A stretch of DNA of 64,000 bases, taken from positions 124,001 to 188,000 of the forward strand of contig CAVWYF010000036.1 in the NCBI GenBank assembly GCA_963759095.1. The letters run 5' to 3'. Of the stretch, positions 16,827 through 25,690 are shown piece after piece. The DNA comes from Anderseniella sp963759095. Its GTDB lineage: Bacteria > Pseudomonadota > Alphaproteobacteria > Rhizobiales > Aestuariivirgaceae. The stretch's first letter is position 1; each line of letters opens with the position of its first letter. Both the position numbers and the translations under genes were made by a program. The notes under the pieces were generated by a model. The model saw only the letters and a list, made by a program, of their open reading frames with translations. It did no database searches and was not told the DNA's origin.

Positions 16827-17999
16827 ATGACCACCTTCAGGACACTCGATGATCTGGATGTCAAATCCCAGCGTGTGCTTGTCCGGGTGGACCTGAACGT
16901 TCCGATGCAGGACGGCAAGATCTCAGACGCAACCCGCCTGCATGCCGTCTCGCCGACCATCCGTGAGTTGTCGGACAAGGGTGCAAAAGTCATTCTGCTG
17001 GCCCATTTCGGCCGGCCAAAGGGAAAACCGGTTGCCGAGATGAGCCTGGCGCCAATAGCAGCCGCGCTGGCTGACGTCCTTGGCCGGCCGGTGCAGTTTG
17101 TTACCGGAGATCCCGGCCAGTTATCGGATGGCCAGATCGTGCTGATGGAAAACACCCGGTTCAACGAAGGTGAAGAGAAAAACGATGCCGCCTACGCAAA
17201 GTCACTCGCATCGCTTGGTGATATCTATGTGAACGACGCATTTTCGGCTGCCCACCGTGCACATGCATCTACCGAAGGTGTTGCCCGGCTGCTGCCGGCT
17301 GCTGCAGGCAGGTCAATGGAGAAGGAACTGTCTGCGCTTTCAGCCGCACTGACCGACCCCGCCCGCCCTCTGGTCTGCGTGGTTGGCGGCGCCAAGGTTT
17401 CCACCAAGCTTGAATTGCTGGGCAACCTGTCGAAGGTCGCAGACACCATCATCATCGGCGGCGGCATGGCCAACACATTCCTGGCAGCCAAAGGTATTCC
17501 CGTCGGCAAATCACTGTGCGAACACGACATGGCCGCCACTGCCCTGGACATTCTGCAACAGGCGGAGGCAAACAACTGCCGTATCGTGCTTCCCGTGGAT
17601 GCAGTTGTGGCGAAGGAGTTTGCTGCCGGCGCAGCCAGCCGGATCGTGCCGGTCAGCGACATTGCGGAAGACGAAATGATGCTGGACGTGGGTCCTGCTT
17701 CGGTTGCCGAAGCTGCCGCCGTCTTTGACGCTGCTGCAACACTGGTCTGGAATGGGCCTTTTGGCGCATTTGAAATTGCGCCCTTTGATGCCGGCACGGT
17801 TGCGGCAGCTCAACAGGCGGCCAGACTGGCAAAAACCGGCAAGCTGGTCGCCGTTGCCGGTGGCGGTGATACCGTAGCGGCATTGAACCATGCCGGTGTG
17901 GCAGATGATTTTACTTATGTATCCACCGCTGGTGGGGCATTTCTTGAATGGCTTGAAGGCAAGGCGCTACCCGGCGTCGAGGTATTGCGAGCAGCCTGA
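16827..17999 (+). CDS. pgk: Phosphoglycerate kinase
   Basis: 390 residues, slightly short but within the bacterial range. Diagnostic segments are RVLVRVDLNVPMQDG, VNDAFSAAHRAHAS, the GGAKVSTK loop, and the nucleotide-binding GGGDTVAAL near the C-terminus. It catalyses the reversible ATP-forming step between 1,3-bisphosphoglycerate and 3-phosphoglycerate. It lies 33 nt downstream of tkt. In many relatives a gap (GAPDH) gene sits between the two and is absent here. Confidence 0.97.
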   Translation: MTTFRTLDDLDVKSQRVLVRVDLNVPMQDGKISDATRLHAVSPTIRELSDKGAKVILLAHFGRPKGKPVAEMSLAPIAAALADVLGRPVQFVTGDPGQLSDGQIVLMENTRFNEGEEKNDAAYAKSLASLGDIYVNDAFSAAHRAHASTEGVARLLPAAAGRSMEKELSALSAALTDPARPLVCVVGGAKVSTKLELLGNLSKVADTIIIGGGMANTFLAAKGIPVGKSLCEHDMAATALDILQQAEANNCRIVLPVDAVVAKEFAAGAASRIVPVSDIAEDEMMLDVGPASVAEAAAVFDAAATLVWNGPFGAFEIAPFDAGTVAAAQQAARLAKTGKLVAVAGGGDTVAALNHAGVADDFTYVSTAGGAFLEWLEGKALPGVEVLRAA

Positions 18000-18033
18000 A
18001 CGGCCATTCGTTTGCGAAGGGGCATAGATTGAT

Positions 18034-19065
18034 ATGAAACAGACACTCGAAGACATTGCAAACGCCATGGTTGCACCCGGCAAGGGCATTCTTGCTGCGG
18101 ATGAAAGCACCGGCACCATCAAAAAACGGTTCGATACCATCAACGCTGAATCAACCGCAGACAGCCGCCGCGACTATCGCGAAATGCTGTTCTCCGCCAA
18201 GGCGGCCATGAAGAAAAACATTTCCGGTGTCATCCTGTTCGACGAAACCATCCGCCAGTCATCAGCCAGCGGCAAACAGACACTCGTTGAAATGATGCAG
18301 GCCACAAACTCCATTCCCGGCATCAAGGTCGATGCCGGTGCACAGGACATGGCCGGTTTCAGGGGCGAGAAGATCACTGCCGGCCTTGATGGCCTGCGCG
18401 CCCGCCTGAAGGAATATCACAAGCTTGGTGCCCGCTTTGCCAAATGGCGCGCCGTTATCGATATCGCCCCCGGCACACCGACGTACGGCTGCATTCGCGC
18501 CAATGCCCATGCACTGGCACGTTACGCCGCCCTTTGCCAGGAAAACGGCATCGTACCGATTGTCGAACCGGAAGTGCTGATGGATGGCCCGGTCGCCGCG
18601 CACTCCATCGAGCGTTGTTATGATGTTACCGAGCGGACTCTGAAAATTGTGTTCTCCGAGCTTTATGAAGCGCGGGTCAATCTTGAAGGCATTGTGCTGA
18701 AACCGAACATGATCGTGCCCGGCAAGAACGCTGCCAAGCAGGCAAGTGCCATCCAGGTTGCCGACATGACGGTGAAATGCCTGAAGGCTTGTGTACCGAC
18801 CGCCGTTCCCGGCATTGCCTTCCTGTCAGGCGGCCAGTCCGACATCGAAGCAACTGAACATCTATCACTGATGAACTCACGTCACGATGTGCCCTGGAAC
18901 CTGACATTCTCCTACGGTCGCGCCCTGCAGGCAGCAGCGCTCAAGGCCTGGGGCGGCAACCCGGCCAACGTCAAGGCAGCGCAGGCAGCCTTTGCCCATC
19001 GCGCCGCCATGAACGGTCTTGCGTCAAAGGGCAAATGGACCAAAGCGGCAGAGATGGCCGGGTAG
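18034..19065 (+). CDS. Fructose-bisphosphate aldolase, class I
   Basis: 343 residues of the class I (Schiff-base) type: GILAADESTGTIKKRF at the N-terminus, and the lysine in GIVLKPNMIVPG that forms the imine with dihydroxyacetone phosphate. The C-terminus carries FLSGGQSDIEATEHL and WNLTFSYGRALQ. Class I aldolase next to pgk is the usual arrangement in Rhizobiales. It starts 34 nt after pgk, so tkt, pgk and aldolase probably form one operon. Confidence 0.96.
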   Translation: MKQTLEDIANAMVAPGKGILAADESTGTIKKRFDTINAESTADSRRDYREMLFSAKAAMKKNISGVILFDETIRQSSASGKQTLVEMMQATNSIPGIKVDAGAQDMAGFRGEKITAGLDGLRARLKEYHKLGARFAKWRAVIDIAPGTPTYGCIRANAHALARYAALCQENGIVPIVEPEVLMDGPVAAHSIERCYDVTERTLKIVFSELYEARVNLEGIVLKPNMIVPGKNAAKQASAIQVADMTVKCLKACVPTAVPGIAFLSGGQSDIEATEHLSLMNSRHDVPWNLTFSYGRALQAAALKAWGGNPANVKAAQAAFAHRAAMNGLASKGKWTKAAEMAG

Positions 19066-19076
19066 AACTTACGCCC

Positions 19077-20108
19077 ATGCGCACATCCCGCGTCATCCAC
19101 ATTGTCTCCGCCCATGCCGAAGGCGAGGTGGGAGATGTCATCGTCGGCGGCGTTGCCCCGCCTCCCGGCGACACGCTGTGGGAACAGCGCGCTTTCATCG
19201 CGCACGACCAGACGCTTAGAAATTTCGTGCTGAACGAACCGCGCGGCGGCGTATTCCGGCACATCAACCTGCTGGTACCGGCAAAACACTCAGATGCGCA
19301 GTTCGGCTTCATCGTCATGGAACCTGAACATACGCCACCCATGTCCGGTTCAAACTCCATCTGCGTATCAACCGTGCTGCTCGACACCGGGCTGGTTGAA
19401 ATGACGGAGCCGGAAACCCGTTTCAATCTTGAAGCACCCGGCGGTCTTGTCGCCGTGACGGCTCATTGCAAGGACGGCAAGGCTAAATCCATCACCGTAC
19501 GCAACGTGCCGTCTTTCGCCGACAAGCTGGATGCAAACCTGGAAGTGGAAGGCCACGGCACGCTGAGCGTCGACACCGCATATGGCGGAGACAGTTTCGT
19601 TATCGTTGATGCGGCTGCTCTTGGTTTTTCCATCCAGCCGGACGAAGCAAGAGACATTGCAACATTGGGCGCTAAGATCACCAGGGCCGCCAATGAACAG
19701 CTCGGTTTCACCCACCCCGGCAATCCCGACTGGTCGCACATTTCGTTCTGCCAGGTCGCCATGCCTCTGGAAGATGACGCCGGTGTGCCGTCAGGCCGCA
19801 ATGCAGTTGCCATAGATCCCGGCAAACTGGACCGCAGCCCCTGCGGCACCGGGTGCTCCGCCCGCATGGCGGTGCTCCATGCAAAGGGACAACTGGATGT
19901 TGGTGATCGCTTTGTGGGCCGTTCCATTATCGGGTCACGGTTTGATTGCCGGCTTGAAGACGTGACGAGAGTTGCCGGTTACCCCGCCATCGTGCCCAGC
20001 ATCAATGGCCGGGCCTGGGTCACCGGCACGCATCAGGTCATGCTTGATCCCGAAGATCCATGGCCCGAAGGCTACCGCCTCTCCGACACCTGGCCGGTGA
20101 AGCTTTAA
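19077..20108 (+). CDS. Proline racemase superfamily protein (hydroxyproline epimerase / dehydratase type)
   Basis: 343 residues from ATG 19077, 11 nt after the aldolase stop; the longer frame from 19035 overlaps that gene. Catalytic loops of the superfamily are visible: MSGSNS around residue 90 and SPCGTG with Cys256. In classical proline racemases and 4-hydroxyproline 2-epimerases the first position is Cys, and in trans-3-hydroxy-L-proline dehydratases it is Thr. Here it is Ser90, paired with Cys256, so activity cannot be assigned with confidence. No proline or hydroxyproline catabolic genes are adjacent. The gene appears inserted into a glycolytic / thiE run. Confidence 0.9.
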   Translation: MRTSRVIHIVSAHAEGEVGDVIVGGVAPPPGDTLWEQRAFIAHDQTLRNFVLNEPRGGVFRHINLLVPAKHSDAQFGFIVMEPEHTPPMSGSNSICVSTVLLDTGLVEMTEPETRFNLEAPGGLVAVTAHCKDGKAKSITVRNVPSFADKLDANLEVEGHGTLSVDTAYGGDSFVIVDAAALGFSIQPDEARDIATLGAKITRAANEQLGFTHPGNPDWSHISFCQVAMPLEDDAGVPSGRNAVAIDPGKLDRSPCGTGCSARMAVLHAKGQLDVGDRFVGRSIIGSRFDCRLEDVTRVAGYPAIVPSINGRAWVTGTHQVMLDPEDPWPEGYRLSDTWPVKL

Positions 20109-20220
20109 GGCCAGAAGCAGGCAGATTCGGTGCGGTTGAAGTCATAGCCATTTGCTTGCCCCGGCAATCCCGCTATCACTGGACCTCATCGCATCCACCT
20201 TTACCGAATTGATTCGCCCT

Positions 20221-20829
20221 ATGAGCAAACAACTTGCCGAAAATCTGCCCAATTGCCGCCTCTTCCTGATGCCACCGTCAGGCATGGATGCTGATATTAT
20301 CGCGGCAAGCCTTACAGCTGCAGCAGATGCAGGCGACGTTGCCTGCCTGGTTCTGCCTGCCGATAAGGCTTTAACGGACAAGATCATGCCAATCGCCCAG
20401 CAAAATGACATCGCCGTCCTGGTTATGGATGACACCCGCTTTGCAGCTTACGAAAAAGCCGACGGCGTTCACGTCACCACCAGCGTTGACGATGCAGTGA
20501 CTGCACACAAGACACTGGGCCGCAATGCCAGCGTTGGTTTTGTCGCATCCGGTTCGCGCCACGCTGCCATGGAAGCCGGTGAGACCGACATCGACTATAT
20601 CGCCTTTGATCTGGCTTCTCCGGCAGGCGTGGATCTTCTCACCTGGTGGGTGCCGTTGTTTGAGGTGCCGTGCGTTGGGCTGGGCGCGCCCGACGAGGCC
20701 GCCTGCCTGGACGCAATTGCCTCTGGCGCCGATTTTGTCATGCCGCCCGCCGCCATGTGGAATTCCGCAGATGAAGCAGCGCGACTTGCCGGTTCTCTCA
20801 CTGCTGCCGGGAAAAGGAGCGCTGCGTGA
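20221..20829 (+). CDS. ThiE-like (thiamine-phosphate-synthase fold) protein, probably diverged
   Basis: 202 residues from ATG 20221; the frame extends to 20152 without a better start. It aligns in layout with thiamine phosphate synthase (DGVHV strand, GFVASGSRHAAMEAGETDIDYIAF). However, the usual HLGQ-D element is replaced by HVTTSVDD, and the phosphate-binding and lysine motifs of true ThiE are not evident. I expect a non-canonical or inactive member. The same slot in related genomes is annotated thiE-like. It overlaps the next gene by 4 nt (GTGA). Confidence 0.7.
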   Translation: MSKQLAENLPNCRLFLMPPSGMDADIIAASLTAAADAGDVACLVLPADKALTDKIMPIAQQNDIAVLVMDDTRFAAYEKADGVHVTTSVDDAVTAHKTLGRNASVGFVASGSRHAAMEAGETDIDYIAFDLASPAGVDLLTWWVPLFEVPCVGLGAPDEAACLDAIASGADFVMPPAAMWNSADEAARLAGSLTAAGKRSAA

Positions 20830-21794
20830 AACTGTTCCTGACCGGTCTGCTGGCAGCTTCCCTGGCTTTGTCGATTGCAGATGCCAATGCCCAAACCAGC
20901 AAGCTTGCCCCTACCTTCAAGGAGGCGGCAGCTCTTTATTCTGATGAGAACTACCCTGCCGCCTATGAGATTGCCGTTCCGCTGGCAACCAAGGGTGATA
21001 TCAAGGCGCAGCTCATGCTCGGCGAAATGTACGAGCTTGGCCGTGGCAGGGAGATCGACATGGCCAATGCGCTGCAGTGGTATGAGATGGCTGCTGCGCA
21101 GGATCATACCGGTGCCATGTTCCGGATTGGCATGTTGAACCTGACCGGGCAAGCAGGCGCCGCAGACCCGGCGAAAGCGCGCCAATGGCTGTCCAAAGCC
21201 GCTGCTGCCGGTCACATGAAGGCCAGCAATGAATTGGGTCTTATATATTATCAGGGCAACGGCGTTTTGGCCGATCCCGTTCTGGCCGCCAGACACATTC
21301 GCAAGGCAGCGGATGCCGGTCTTGCCCAGGCACAGTACAATCTCGGTTTGCTGTATGTGAACGGCGACGGCGTCGACAAGAACCTGACAACGGCCAGTAT
21401 CTGGTTTCAAAAGGCTGCGGTGCAGGGCTTGCCGGAAGCAGCGCTTGACTATGGTCTGATGGTTTATGGCGGTGATGCGGGGCTGCGCAAGGATTACAAG
21501 ATCGGCGCACAATGGCTGCTGGTTGCAGCCAATGCCGGCAATCCGGACGCGCAATTGTTCATCGCCCGTATTCTGGCTGCCGGGCGCGGCATGAAGAAGG
21601 ACCGCGTCGAGGCCGGCAAGTACTATACCCTGGCCAGACAGGCCGGCAGGACAGACGCCGATCTTGATGTGATGATGTCCAATCTGTCTTCACCGCAACT
21701 GGGCGATGCAGAGCGCCGCGCCCGCGTGTTTGCCGAAGACCTCAAGAACAAGCGCCTCAATGCAACCGACGGCAAGACCGACCGCAATGGGTGA
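20826..21794 (+). CDS. Secreted Sel1-like repeat protein
   Basis: 322 residues from GTG 20826, overlapping the ThiE-like stop. The N-terminus MKLFLTGLLAASLALSIADA is a signal peptide with likely cleavage after ANA. The rest consists of about six Sel1/TPR-like repeats (AQLMLGEMYELGRG, AMFRIGMLNLTGQ, ASNELGLIYYQGNG, AQYNLGLLYVNGDG, AALDYGLMVYGGD, AQLFIARILAAGRG), which form a protein-binding solenoid in the periplasm. Its partner is unknown. The end overlaps the next gene by 8 nt. Confidence 0.9.
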   Translation: MKLFLTGLLAASLALSIADANAQTSKLAPTFKEAAALYSDENYPAAYEIAVPLATKGDIKAQLMLGEMYELGRGREIDMANALQWYEMAAAQDHTGAMFRIGMLNLTGQAGAADPAKARQWLSKAAAAGHMKASNELGLIYYQGNGVLADPVLAARHIRKAADAGLAQAQYNLGLLYVNGDGVDKNLTTASIWFQKAAVQGLPEAALDYGLMVYGGDAGLRKDYKIGAQWLLVAANAGNPDAQLFIARILAAGRGMKKDRVEAGKYYTLARQAGRTDADLDVMMSNLSSPQLGDAERRARVFAEDLKNKRLNATDGKTDRNG

Positions 21795-22665
21795 CCCTCT
21801 CGCCTATATGCAGCGCACGCGTGACTGGTATCTGGCACTGGGCTACGGCAACCCTTATGAATGGGCACACAACGAAGATGTGCCGTTTTCGGGCCTTGGC
21901 CGCCCCATCGCAAAATCCCGTGTCGCACTGGTAACAACCGCCGCGCTGTTCAAGCCCGGCGCAGGCGACCAGGGCCCCGGTGCGCCCTATAACGGGGCGG
22001 CAAAGTTTCACCATATATGGTCGCATCCGGTCAGCTCCGCCCCCGACGTGCGCATTTCCCACATTGCCTATGACCGCACCCACACAACAGCAGAAGACCC
22101 GCGCACCTGGTTTCCCCTGGACGCCTTGAAACAGGCTGAACAATCAGGACGCATTGGGTCCCTCACGACACAGGTTTACGGGTTCCCCACCAATAGATCG
22201 CAACGCACGAACATCGTGACAGACGCGCCTCACCTGCTTGAGGCACTCGCCGACGAAGGCACCCAGGCAGCCGTCCTGGTTGCAAATTGCCCGGTATGTC
22301 ATCAGTCGGTTTCGCTCGCCGCACGGCACCTGGAAGCTGCAGGTATCGCCACCGTCGTCATGGGGTGCGCGAAGGATATCGTTGAACATTGCGGCGTGCC
22401 GAGATTTGTATTTTCGGATTTTCCGCTCGGTAATGCGGCCGGCAAACCGTTTGACGAGGAAAGCCAGCAGTTCACCCTCGGGCTGGCGCTGAGCGCGCTG
22501 GAGATCGTGTCACGCCCGCGCACCACACTCGTATCACCACTGGAGTGGATAGCAGGTGACGACAGCTGGAAAGACGATTATTCCAATCCGGCCAGGCTCT
22601 CGCCCGAAGAGCTCGCCCGCCGCCGCGCAGAATTTGATGCAGCCAAGCAGGCTGTTAAGTCTTAG
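21787..22665 (+). CDS. Glycine/sarcosine/betaine reductase selenoprotein-B-like family protein
   Basis: 292 residues from ATG 21787, overlapping the Sel1 gene by 8 nt. The sequence resembles the GrdB/PrdB family: an N-terminal ALVTTAALFKPG strand, ISHIAYDRTHTT, and a cysteine pair C168-x2-C171 (VANCPVCHQS). There is no in-frame UGA, so it is not a selenoprotein. Clostridial relatives reduce glycine, betaine or D-proline anaerobically. Stand-alone homologues like this one occur in aerobic bacteria with unknown function. Coupling to a Sel1 protein gives no clear pathway. Confidence 0.75.
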   Translation: MGDPLAYMQRTRDWYLALGYGNPYEWAHNEDVPFSGLGRPIAKSRVALVTTAALFKPGAGDQGPGAPYNGAAKFHHIWSHPVSSAPDVRISHIAYDRTHTTAEDPRTWFPLDALKQAEQSGRIGSLTTQVYGFPTNRSQRTNIVTDAPHLLEALADEGTQAAVLVANCPVCHQSVSLAARHLEAAGIATVVMGCAKDIVEHCGVPRFVFSDFPLGNAAGKPFDEESQQFTLGLALSALEIVSRPRTTLVSPLEWIAGDDSWKDDYSNPARLSPEELARRRAEFDAAKQAVKS

Positions 22666-22666
22666 C

Positions 22667-22828
22667 TCACGCATCATGCTGGTCGAACAGCTTATCCGCC
22701 AGCGGCGGGCCGTTCTCCGACCCTGAACCCCCATGATCTGGGTGAAACCAGATTACCACATTCTGCAACCAGGCGCTGTCCTCGAGCATCTGGTTCGAGA
22801 TGTCGATCAAGGCATACATCTCTGCCAT
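22667..22828 (-). CDS. Very small hypothetical protein
   Basis: 53 residues from ATG 22828, preceded at some distance by GAAGG. The peptide (MAEMYALIDISNQ, then WLQNVVIWFHPDHGG) matches no family I know. It lies 33 nt downstream of the GFA gene on the same strand and converges with the GrdB-like gene. It is weakly supported and could be non-coding. Confidence 0.3.
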   Translation of the reverse strand: MAEMYALIDISNQMLEDSAWLQNVVIWFHPDHGGSGSENGPPLADKLFDQHDA

Positions 22829-22861
22829 CTCGTAACGGCGCCTTCGCACCGTTCGTGCGAC

Positions 22862-23254
22862 CTACTCCTCAAAGCGACCCGTGGCGTCACGATCGCGGTC
22901 GTATCGTCTCGTGAGCGGAAACGGCGGCAACCAGGACTCGCGACGGACGATCCAGCTTTCGTAGGTTGGCATCAGTTGGTCAGGGGCATCCAGGGATCCC
23001 AGGTTCACTTCGATTTCGTCTGCGCTGCGTGCGAAAACGGACGAGCCGCAGCGGGGACAGAAAAACCGCCCGGCGTAGTCGCGTGTTTCGCCATCGATCG
23101 TCACCGCATCCTGAGGGAACACCGCGGAAGCGTGAAAAAGGGCCCCATGATGCTTGCGGCAGTCGAGACAGTGACAAAGGCCGACCCGGTATGGGAGTCC
23201 CGACGCCACAATTCGGACGTTGCCGCACAGGCAACCGCCGGTGAATCGGTCCAT
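22862..23254 (-). CDS. GFA-family zinc protein (glutathione-dependent formaldehyde-activating enzyme-like)
   Basis: 130 residues with the zinc-binding pattern of the GFA/CENP-V family: C8-x-C10 (GGCLCGNV), C27-x-C29-x2-C32 (LCHCLDC) and C66-x2-C69 (FCPRCGSS). Founding members accelerate S-hydroxymethylglutathione formation, though for most homologues that activity is unproven. It diverges from the TauE/SafE-like gene and has no formaldehyde dehydrogenase next to it. Confidence 0.9.
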   Translation of the reverse strand: MDRFTGGCLCGNVRIVASGLPYRVGLCHCLDCRKHHGALFHASAVFPQDAVTIDGETRDYAGRFFCPRCGSSVFARSADEIEVNLGSLDAPDQLMPTYESWIVRRESWLPPFPLTRRYDRDRDATGRFEE

Positions 23255-23399
23255 GCTGCGTCTCCTCTAAAATCAAGCGGGCGGAATGTTTACAACGAAC
23301 AGCCCACCTCAACAATTGCTATGCTCCAGCAGACTGCTTGCTATGCAAACCGTCAAGCCCTCTGGCGAATGCATAAACACGCTGCTACTTCCTGTGCTC

Positions 23400-24161
23400 A
23401 TGTGGACACCCGAAATACTAGCGCTGATCGCTGTCACTTTTGTTGCCGCCGGTTTCGTCAAGGGCACCATCGGACTCGGATTACCGACAGTAACGCTGGC
23501 CGTCCTGACGCTACCGCTCGGCCTGAAAACCAGCCTCGCTGTTATTGTCATACCGCTGATGGTCACCAACTTCTGGCAGGCCCTGACAGGTCCGCATCTG
23601 AAAGAGATTGTTGCGCGCCTCTGGCCATTTCTGTTAACCGCCATCATTGGCGTCTGGGTCGGAATTCAGGTATTGGCGGCGGCGCGGTCTGACTATCTCG
23701 TTGCCATGCTCGGTATCATCCTCATTCTGAACTCATTGATCTCGTTCACCGGTTTTCGCACGCCTGCGCCTGCGCCGGAACGCGAAACATTCTGGTCGGT
23801 CATCTGTTCGGCACTGGGCGGATTGATGTTCGGCATGACCGGCAATTTCATCGTGCCGGGCATTTTGTTTTTGCAGGCCCTCGGCATGCACCGCGACATG
23901 CTTGTCCAGGCGCTCGGCGTGACGTTCGTGACCATTTCGACAACCCTGGCGGTTTCCCTCACCAGCCGTTCGCTGATGACCGGTGAGCTGACACTCATTT
24001 CAATTATTGCCCTGATCCCGGCCTTCTTCGGATTGTGGCTCGGCCGGCGCTATCGCTCGTCCATATCCGAAGACCAGTTCCGCAAGCTGTTCTTCATCGG
24101 CCTGCTTATCATCGGTTGTTGGTTACTGCTGGGAGCGGTCCGCAACCTGATGACCGGCTGA
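23400..24161 (+). CDS. TauE/SafE-family anion exporter
   Basis: 254 residues from ATG 23400; ATG 23343 and the open frame from 23286 are alternatives and no clear ribosome-binding site decides. About eight membrane helices, starting ILALIAVTFVAAGFVKG and with the family signature GTIGLGLP near the N-terminus and GLMFGMTGN in the middle. The family exports sulfite, sulfonates or other small organic acids from the cytoplasm. There is no sulfonate catabolic gene nearby, so the substrate is open. Confidence 0.88.
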   Translation: MWTPEILALIAVTFVAAGFVKGTIGLGLPTVTLAVLTLPLGLKTSLAVIVIPLMVTNFWQALTGPHLKEIVARLWPFLLTAIIGVWVGIQVLAAARSDYLVAMLGIILILNSLISFTGFRTPAPAPERETFWSVICSALGGLMFGMTGNFIVPGILFLQALGMHRDMLVQALGVTFVTISTTLAVSLTSRSLMTGELTLISIIALIPAFFGLWLGRRYRSSISEDQFRKLFFIGLLIIGCWLLLGAVRNLMTG

Positions 24162-24172
24162 AGTTTCAATTC

Positions 24173-24538
24173 TCAGCCCCGGTCAAGGTGTTCCTTCAGA
24201 CGCAACAGCAGCGCAGCGTGCAATGTTTCATATTCTGAATCCAGCACGCACTGCATCGCGTCTTCACGACTTGCCATAACGTCATCATAACCGATCGGTG
24301 CTGAAAACTGGCTGTCGGTCAGGTCCACGACAACTCCATCAATGCGGTTGTAGTAGTGATCGACGTCATGATCAGGCAGGCTGGTGCGCAGAATATCTCC
24401 ACCAAAAAGATCATGCACCACCACTGTGGTGACATTGCATTGACCTGCAGCCGGCGTGTCCGGTGTCCACTGTTTTGCGGTTTCCAGGGACCAGACCCTG
24501 GCAAGTTCGGATCTTAACCGAGTTTCATCGAATTTCAC
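24173..24538 (-). CDS. YunG-like small protein
   Basis: 121 residues from GTG 24538, which lies 4 nt after the alcohol dehydrogenase stop on the same strand. The frame is open further upstream but would run into that gene. Segments WSLETAKQWTPDTPAAGQC and VDHYYNRIDGVVVDLTDSQF resemble the YunG family of uncharacterised cytosolic proteins. Function is unknown; position suggests co-expression with the dehydrogenase. Confidence 0.65.
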   Translation of the reverse strand: MKFDETRLRSELARVWSLETAKQWTPDTPAAGQCNVTTVVVHDLFGGDILRTSLPDHDVDHYYNRIDGVVVDLTDSQFSAPIGYDDVMASREDAMQCVLDSEYETLHAALLLRLKEHLDRG

Positions 24539-24542
24539 GAGC

Positions 24543-25670
24543 TCACATGGCCTGTCTGAACAACGCCGCATAATCCTCCGCAGATACCTCGCGCGGATTG
24601 GTGCGATGGGCGAGGTCTGCCAGGGCGTGCGGCACAAAATCCTCGATCATGCCTTCGCTCACCCCCATGGCACCCAGTCCGGACGGCAGTCCGATGTCCG
24701 CATTCAGGTCTTCAATGGCAGCAGCCAGATCAGCACCGGCAGCCAGTCCCATGGTCGTGCGCAGGCGGGCGTATTTGTCCTCACAGCCCGGTTCATTGAA
24801 CCGCAGCACGGCCGGCAGGATCACCGCATTCAGCGTGCCGTGATGCAGGCGTAAATCTTCACGCCGCCCGATGGCATGGCTCATGGCGTGCACCGCGCCC
24901 AAACCCATGGTGAACGCATGCGCACCTTCAGTGGACGCCATCATCATTTCCCAGCGGGCATCCCTGTCCGAGCCGTCCTTCACGGCTTTGGCGAGGTTGC
25001 GCCATCCGCGCCACAACCCGTCCAGCCCTACCCCGTCTGCCGGCGGGTTTACCGTCGGGGTCAGAAACGCCTCAATACAGTGGGTGATGGCGTCCATGCC
25101 GGTTGCCGCCGTCAACAGTGGCGGCAGGCCCAGTGTCAGTTCCGGGTCGCATATCGCCACGGTGGGGATGAATTTCGGATTGCCGAAGGTCAGCTTGCGG
25201 CCGTCTTCCATGATGATGACCATGCCAAGCGACACTTCGGAACCGGTGCCCGACGTGGTTGGTATGGCAATTACAGGTGCCATTTTCTTGACCAGCTTGT
25301 TGCCGCCCTGCAACGGATCAAACTGGCTCAACGGCCCGCCGGAACCGGCCAGCAGCGCCACGGTCTTGCCAAGGTCCATGGCAGAACCGCCACCCAGCGC
25401 GATAACACCGTCACAGCCCTCTGCCTCATAGACCTCGAAGGCAGCCATGACGGCGCGTTCGGTCGGATTTCCCGGCGTGTCATCAAACACCGGCGCTGCT
25501 GCGCCGTCACTCATCGCGCCGACAACCGTATTCAGGATACCGGCAGCGACGATGCCCTTGTCGGTGGCGATCAGGGGTCGCTTGATGTTGTTGCGCTCCA
25601 GCGACTTCTGCAGCAGGGAAATGGCACCGTGATCAAAATGAGCGGTGGTCAGAAACGAAAGGACAGGCAT
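24543..25670 (-). CDS. Iron-containing alcohol dehydrogenase
   Basis: 375 residues, typical for the group III Fe-dependent ADH family. The NAD-binding GGGSAMDLGK and the metal ligands in GMDAITHCIEAF, GAVHAMSHAIG and HHGTLNAVILP are present. Members oxidise or reduce short-chain alcohols, diols or lactaldehyde. The gene diverges from efp and overlaps nothing upstream. A palindrome TAGGGTCACGACCCTA lies 21 nt upstream of its start, in the likely promoter. Confidence 0.93.
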   Translation of the reverse strand: MPVLSFLTTAHFDHGAISLLQKSLERNNIKRPLIATDKGIVAAGILNTVVGAMSDGAAAPVFDDTPGNPTERAVMAAFEVYEAEGCDGVIALGGGSAMDLGKTVALLAGSGGPLSQFDPLQGGNKLVKKMAPVIAIPTTSGTGSEVSLGMVIIMEDGRKLTFGNPKFIPTVAICDPELTLGLPPLLTAATGMDAITHCIEAFLTPTVNPPADGVGLDGLWRGWRNLAKAVKDGSDRDARWEMMMASTEGAHAFTMGLGAVHAMSHAIGRREDLRLHHGTLNAVILPAVLRFNEPGCEDKYARLRTTMGLAAGADLAAAIEDLNADIGLPSGLGAMGVSEGMIEDFVPHALADLAHRTNPREVSAEDYAALFRQAM

Positions 25671-25690
25671 GCCGGCAGCACTCCAGGCTC

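Noticed and set aside
20595..21554. Large minus-strand frame opposite the ThiE-like and Sel1 genes
   Set aside because: Shadow of two coupled plus-strand genes, one with a clear signal peptide and Sel1 repeats.
22733..23692. 319-codon plus-strand frame across the GFA gene
   Set aside because: It covers the opposite strand of the zinc-motif GFA protein and runs into the TauE gene in another frame; no domain is visible.
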